Assembly (NCBI GenBank): GCA_003255025.1
Contig: QANY01000156.1
Span: 1,327,639-1,391,638, forward strand
Direction of reading: 5' to 3'
DNA: 64,000 bases
DNA from: Datisca glomerata
Lineage: Eukaryota; Streptophyta; Magnoliopsida; Cucurbitales; Datiscaceae
Position numbers and translations under genes: made by a program. This document shows positions 58,404 through 64,000 of this stretch, one piece after another (the stretch's first letter is position 1; each line of letters begins with the position of its first letter). A model generated the notes under the pieces. The model made no database searches. It saw only the letters and a program-made list of their open reading frames with translations, and was not told the DNA's origin.

Positions 58404-58600
58404 TATGTAACTATTGGGTGTCTGAGCCATGGAGATGATGTTTTGTCTTGTGCTGTTGGACAAGGTGTCTCTGTTATCATGTTCCTTTTGTTTGGCTTGA
58501 AGCTTATATGTAATAGTTGAGCAAACTCTTTGGAGAAATTTTTGCCAAATCGACTAATTATCTATCTTTTTTTTGTGTGTTTTTTATTGACGCGTTGAGA
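58047..58600 (+). other. 3' untranslated region of the MEI2-like gene, with (GA)n
   Basis: The sequence after the stop includes a (GA)n tract at 58363-58399 and no long ORF. The polyadenylation site was not identified with confidence. Confidence 0.5.
58363..58399. repeat. (GA)n microsatellite
   Basis: About 18 GA units with a flanking GAGAGAGGGAGATAGA stretch. Confidence 0.9.
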
Positions 58601-58844
58601 TCTTTTAACTATAATTGTCTTGTAGATTCTCTTTCATAATTGCCGATTGTTACCATATAATGTGTTGATCCTCGTTAATTGATCAAGTATTCTTTCTCAT
58701 CGAATGTGTCTTCGAGTCATCATCATTATTAGTCAAAAGATATATTGCATAATTGCACGTCTTTACTGCCTGTGCTGTAATATTTTGTATTTATTGCGGA
58801 AAAAATCCTAATCAAATTATAATAATAAAAATAATTTATAACAC

Positions 58845-59045
58845 TGGGTTGTCTTAGTGGTGGGTAGGCGTTGAGAATAGATCGGCAATGTCTCAGGTTT
58901 GAAACTCATCTCAATACAATTTCTCATGACCATTGAGACATTATTTATCCGGGTCGCGTCTCACTTATGATATACGTTTGAGATTTTGTGTTTTAGTTGG
59001 AGTTCATCCTCTGATGCCCACAAAAAAAATAATAAAAAACAAACA
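58845..59045 (+). repeat. tRNA-derived SINE
   Basis: The A box GTCTTAGTGGTGGG (58851-58864) and B box AGGTTTGAAACTC (58895-58907) start 44 bases apart, exactly the tRNA spacing. A tRNA-unrelated body follows, then an A-rich tail (59020-59045). Length near 200 bp is typical of plant SINEs. Target duplications are hidden by the A-rich flanks. Confidence 0.65.
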
Positions 59046-60900
59046 TTAGTGTTAAAAAATAAGCAACAAATATTAATCAAAGAGAATTCATGTTGGTTTA
59101 AAGTCCCGATGTGCATGTGGATGATGGATTCTCATGCTAGACACTAATATCATAGAACCATATTAAAGTTAGAACCTTGATTTCAATTTCTATGGTCTCA
59201 ATTTGCTAGTTAAAAAATTGGTCTCAATTTTTTTAAGAAAGTTATTTACAAACTTGTACAGAATAATCTGAATTGAAAGGGTTACGAATGCATGGATAAT
59301 GAGTTTACATTCAATCAATTTATTATTGGGTCAGAACTGTAAAAAGGGTCAATTTTTTAATGTAAACAGTAAAAATAAATATTTTTTTAAAAATGGCCGG
59401 GATAATGTAAATAGTTTATTTAGATTTATGTAATTTTTGTAAATAATTTATTTACTTCAGCATTTTTTGTGATTTTTCAAAAAAAAGTTTTTTCTCATCA
59501 TTTTTACAATTTGAGCTGAAAAGTTGATTTTTCTTATCATTTTTCGACATGCGTAGTTACTTTACAAGACAAAAAATAGAAGCTGACCGAGGCTATTAGC
59601 CAGACAATCGTACTGAGATTTTGTATTAATATGACCCGAGTCTAAATTTCACAAATTACTCTCCCATATGATAAAAAAAGAAAAAAAAAATCTATAGTAC
59701 AACCCTTGTACGGTGTATAAGTTATTTTTATGTAAATGTGCACGTGAACTATATATGCTTATATACAACTTTTTTTACGTGCAAATGTATAAAAAAAAAT
59801 TTCATTGTATTGTAGATGGGATGTACTATAAAATGAACCGACAAAAAAAGAGAAAATAAGCTACACAAGAAAATAAAAATGAGTTTTTAGCCTACCATAC
59901 CATACCATGTTAGAAACTTATTTCGATAAAGAGCTACTAATATTTATTATTAATATTTTAGCCGATAATTTAAATAGTCAACAAAAAAGCTATACCATCA
60001 TAACATCAATATTGTAGAATATTAAAATAATGTTTAACTAATTACATAAATTACATTTAATTCGTGAAAATAATTATATAAGTAACGGGTTTCTTGAAAA
60101 AGGTACAATTATTTTCTATTGACAGAGGAAAATCACTAGGAAAGTAAAAATCAGATTTAATTACCCTGATACATTTCACCAAGCCATCTATTTCTTATCG
60201 CTCTCTTCTATTGACAGATAGGAGAAGCTAAGGAAAAGAATCACAACTAATCCCTAGCAATAAGGGATTGTTCCATCTAAAAAAACTATAGTTAATGAAA
60301 ATAATTATATATGTAATTATATAAGAAAATACTTATATAACTAAATAGAAATAAATATGGGATTGGATATAAGTAATAAAAATAATTATATAAATAAATC
60401 AAAATAAATACAGGATTAGATTTAATTAGTGAAAATAGTTGTCTAAATAATGATATAAATAAAATGGACCAATAAATAAGGAATATTGATGATAACCGAA
60501 TTTTTTTTACCATATTTATTAAAATTTTAATCAAGCCATTTTTAAGTTAAACAAAATTCAGAGTAATAAGAAAAAAGTTACTATATTAATTGTGTAAATA
60601 TTCTTACCTATAAAAATGTAATTGATAATACTTTAATTGTCATGCTTATTGAAACTTTTAAACAAGACATCTTTCATTTAAAGCCAAAACTCGGAATAAT
60701 TAGGTAAAAATAAAAATATTATTATTTAAATATACTATTTTATTTATTATTTAATAATTAATATTAATATTTTTAGAGAAAATGATGGAATCGGATAAAA
60801 AGTATTTTAAGTTAAAATAGTTATTAACTTAAATTTGTTAAAAATTTATAGCAGTTTCCTAAAATTGTTAAATGCTATAAAATTTAAAGAAAACATAAAA
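59046..60900. other. Intergenic, very AT-rich, nothing recognised
   Basis: No ORF with a recognisable product. 60290-60790 is extremely AT-rich with ATAATTATATA-type words repeated, without defined ends. Confidence 0.45.
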
Positions 60901-61202
60901 GAGAGAGAAACTCAAAAGGCAAATTGGGCTATTAAAAGAGAGTGATTTGAGATGGAGTGGGAGATGGCCTCAAGTAAATGTAAATCCATGGCCCGAAAAC
61001 TCATTGAAACAAGAGAGTATTTTGATTTCAAGATCAAGCAAGCTCACCCACTGGCCACTAGTATGGTATCTCTCTCATGTCGCCACTGTTATCTTTTATC
61101 GTCCGAGAAATTTCAAAATTTCTGAAATAGCGAGCGAACTGTGGAACGTTGGTTGGCAGTGGTTAAGGAAGACTGTAGTTGGAGCTAATTTTTGCGTCCG
61201 AC

Positions 61203-64000
61203 ATGGCTTCTGGCTTCTTATGTGCATTTGCGACTCCCAGTCCACTCCGAAAGCTCAATTCGCCTATAAATAATGGAAATGTGTTGTTTGGTCTCAGGGT
61301 CTCCTGTTCTTCACCGCGTTCGTTTTCAGCTTCAGCATCTAAAATTCCAATTCGAGTTAGATCGGTCAAGTGTATGGCTGTCGGCGATAGCTCTCAGAGT
61401 TCTCCCGTTTATCAGGGAATTTACGGCCCTTGGAGTGTTGAGCCCTCCGACGTTCGAGAGGTACTTATTTCTTTTCTTTTCTCTCTCCACTCTTGAATTT
61501 TCTTTGATGCCTTTCTTTTTTGTCCTGATGCTTTGCTTTATTTGGGTTTATATGTTACAATGTCACAGAGTAAGCTGTTCAATTTTCACATTCTTTTAGC
61601 TGAACATTCCTTCTTCTTTTTTTCTTTATTAGTGATGTTACTTATCTCACAAAAATTATCTTAATTTACTTTGACTCTGTTTGTTGATTTGCTTTATCAG
61701 TAAGAGAACATAGATTCACTCCTAATAAATGTTGACAGTACCCAAAAAACAAACCCAAGTATGTTCTTTCTGAGGTTTTGCTCCTATACGTAAATTGTGT
61801 CTTCCCTTTCATTCTATGTGACCGTATGCTGGCGGCATGAGTTGGTCATGCTTCTTTAGGGACAAAACTTAATTCTTAGATCATGCCTGCAGCTTGCCTC
61901 CACCTGCCACGCTTGTGAATTAAGTCTGAATTAGTCACAATCAATATAAATCTTAGTAGTAGAAGTTCTTTTGATGAGATGGAAAATTGAATGCTGAAGA
62001 AGGTTACATGTAGTCTGCCCGCAGTAAACATTATAATGAAGTGGTTGTTTCACTGGTTAAGGCTTGTTCATCAGTCGCTCAATGCTTGAACAAGTCTCTA
62101 TGCCGCTTGTTGTGGCTAAATCTACTCTGCAACATCCATGCGTCCATACTCCGCAGTAGGACCTAAGATTCAGCCCTGAAATAGGTGCGTCGGTGTGCCA
62201 TACAAATAGTTCTGATGGATGTGGAACATGTATGTGGAGTAGCCTATTTGCATATCCATATTTCTAACAAAAACTAAATTGTGCAAAACAATTAATTCAA
62301 GTTTTTCATTGAGAAATTTCACTGGCTTGTCAGGTGATTTTGTACAGAGCTGGGTTAGTGACAGCTGCCAGCTCGTTTGTGATAGCTGCATCAGCCGCTT
62401 TTTTACCTGATGACTCTTCCTTAAGCGATGCAATTAAGCAGAACTTCGACTTGTTTTATACTATAGGAGCCGGTGGTTTGGGCCTATCACTTCTTTTGAT
62501 TCACATATATGTGACTGCAATTAAGCGCACACTTCAAACATTGTGGGTTCTTGGTATCGCTGGAGCTTTGGCAACATACATAAATTTTGCTGCACCAGCT
62601 GGTGATAACTTAGTACAGTATGTTATTGACAACCCAACAGCGGTCTGGTTTGTTGGACCTCTCTTTGCAGCACTGACAGGACTTGTATTTAAGGAAGGTG
62701 AGATATAATGATACTCCTATTGGTATCTACAATCATATTTTCTGGTGTTTCGTTAAGCTGAAAAGGTTATATACGAAAGCAATTGACCTGCCGTTATTTG
62801 TTGATCAGAACTTGTGTTCTCCAGGTATCCAGATGAACTAAATGTTAACATACTATGGATATATTTAGACTACATTCTCTTTTCTCCAGTAGTACGTAGT
62901 CCACTAAAATTTATAGCTGAACTTAGAATTTGATGTTGTTTCCTAAAGTTGGTTTCATTTAAAACAATGGTGAGGATGAAAAGGAGATTAAGCATCACAT
63001 CTTCTTTAGTTGTTTGGTATTTTGATTGAATTGTTAATAAAAATGATTTTCTTTGCTATATAACTAGCATGTCATTTGATTAACTTGTTCTTTTACAACT
63101 TAGTGGTAAAGATGTCAATGCCCAGTGTTCTTCAATCTTCAATGGCCATGCTTAAAAACATGACAAAGAAAGCGACTCTATTCAATTCCAAAGCTTTCAG
63201 TAAAATGGGATGTGAAAAATAACTCCGGTTAATTTCTGAATCTGGTTTCATACTAAATTCTTGGGGATACAAGTATCTTTAGAAATAAGTAATAACCATT
63301 GTTCAGAGACTTTGATAGTGAGCTTGCATTAGCTAAGTTCACCAGATGCTTAAAGCGTTCATGGTAACAATATTCCTTTCCATCATTTCATGAAAATGTC
63401 TTTCCATTGGTGACATTGTACGCATTTCTTTGAGAACATATCTATATGTTTTCTCCTCTTATACTCAGATGAACATACTTATGTGAATCTTCTCATATGC
63501 ACCTTTTCTTTGTATAATTTTTCTGGCTGATAACGTCATTATTCAATTGAATATGGATATAATGGGTGACATGTACGTACTAAGATGTGCACGGAACTTT
63601 CTCACAGTTATTTGTTCTTAATAATGTCAGGGCTTTGCTATGGGAAGCTTGAAGCTGGGATTCTCACATTCGTTATACCTACACTTCTTCTTGGGCACCT
63701 GGTAATATTTTACACTTGTTTAGAGCAGGTAAACAAACAACAAGGGTTTAGATGATGAATAGATTACTATTAAGGTGTTGTAGTTAATCTATTCATCATA
63801 TTTTTAGTTTACTTGTGTTTGTCGTTTATAATTTCTGCATTGACTATATCATATCAATTTAAACAACGTGATTCAACACCATACTCAAATGGCAGAGTCT
63901 CCTCATTAATAACACGCGCAATTGCCTCACTCTATGTTATGTTGAGCTTTTGGAATTTTACAGGAGTGATAAATGTATTGGGTTGGGTCAAAATTAAAAT
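61203..64000 (+). CDS. Plastid-targeted multi-span membrane protein, DUF2301-like (3' end outside window)
   Basis: Exons 61203-61460 (86 codons), 62334-62697 and 63631-63701 join in frame with GT-AG borders; the next exon is not certain and the gene runs off the window. The N-terminus (MASGFLCAFATPSPLRKL..., rich in Ser/Arg, almost no acidic residues to about residue 60) looks like a chloroplast transit peptide. The mature start, YQGIYGPWSVEPSDVREVIL, is followed by about five hydrophobic spans: TAASSFVIAASAAFL, FYTIGAGGLGLSLLLIHIYV, LWVLGIAGALATYINFA, VWFVGPLFAALTGLVF and AGILTFVIPTLLLGHL. I recall this pattern from the DUF2301/COG5413 membrane proteins shared by cyanobacteria and plastids; function unknown. 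A candidate last exon near 63964 does not keep the frame. Confidence 0.7.

Noticed and set aside
61980..62160. Possible SINE in intron 1 of the DUF2301-like gene
   Set aside because: TTTCACTGGTTAAGG resembles an A box, but no B box stands at the right distance.
63964..64000. Fourth exon of the DUF2301-like gene
   Set aside because: The acceptor TTTTACAG at 63963 would put an immediate stop in the frame left open by the exon ending at 63701. Reading ACAGGAGTG as coding would fit a TGV sequence but leaves no acceptor.

Overview
This is nuclear DNA of a flowering plant, most likely a eudicot. It is AT-rich, its genes are split by GT-AG introns, a MEI2-like gene and a plastid-targeted gene lie at the right, and most of the rest is plant-type transposable elements. 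No bacterial or organellar gene layout, tRNA, rRNA or CRISPR array was recognised.

Left part (1-13.7 kb): a relic LINE endonuclease piece; a degraded L1-type LINE (2154-6901) with a ~16-bp target duplication and a solo LTR inserted in its ORF1; a hAT-like GC-rich element; a three-LTR tandem of a miniature (TRIM-like) retroelement; a non-autonomous CACTA element with exon-like captured sequence; and a hAT-like element with a perfect 8-bp target duplication.

Middle part (13.7-45 kb): a nested, mostly minus-strand complex of Ty3/Gypsy Tat/Ogre-like retroelements. Three ~1.8-2.05-kb LTRs of one family (A, 13731-18283; B, 31220-33182; C, 41306-43100) alternate with internal sequence. Between A and B lie a decayed gag-protease-RT-RNaseH-second RNaseH-integrase and a DUF7745-like ORF. 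Between B and C lie a second DUF7745-like ORF and a nested non-autonomous element (33511-39094) with 530-bp-type LTRs and large tandem-repeat arrays. LTR-A carries a ~237-bp (GT)n tract and a PIF/Harbinger-like insertion that itself carries an exon resembling a SURP/G-patch splicing factor.

Right part (45-64 kb): a Gypsy RNase H relic interrupted by a small hAT-like element, another hAT-like element, and two host genes, both on the plus strand. The first (CDS 50921-58046, 14 coding exons, 975 aa) is an intact three-RRM MEI2-like RNA-binding protein with a (CT)n-rich leader and upstream ORFs. The second (from 61203, running off the window) encodes a plastid-targeted multi-span membrane protein resembling the DUF2301 family. 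Two tRNA-derived SINE-like sequences lie in an intron of the MEI2-like gene and downstream of it. The two genes share no evident pathway. Everything left of 45 kb is best read as layered retroelement insertion and decay.
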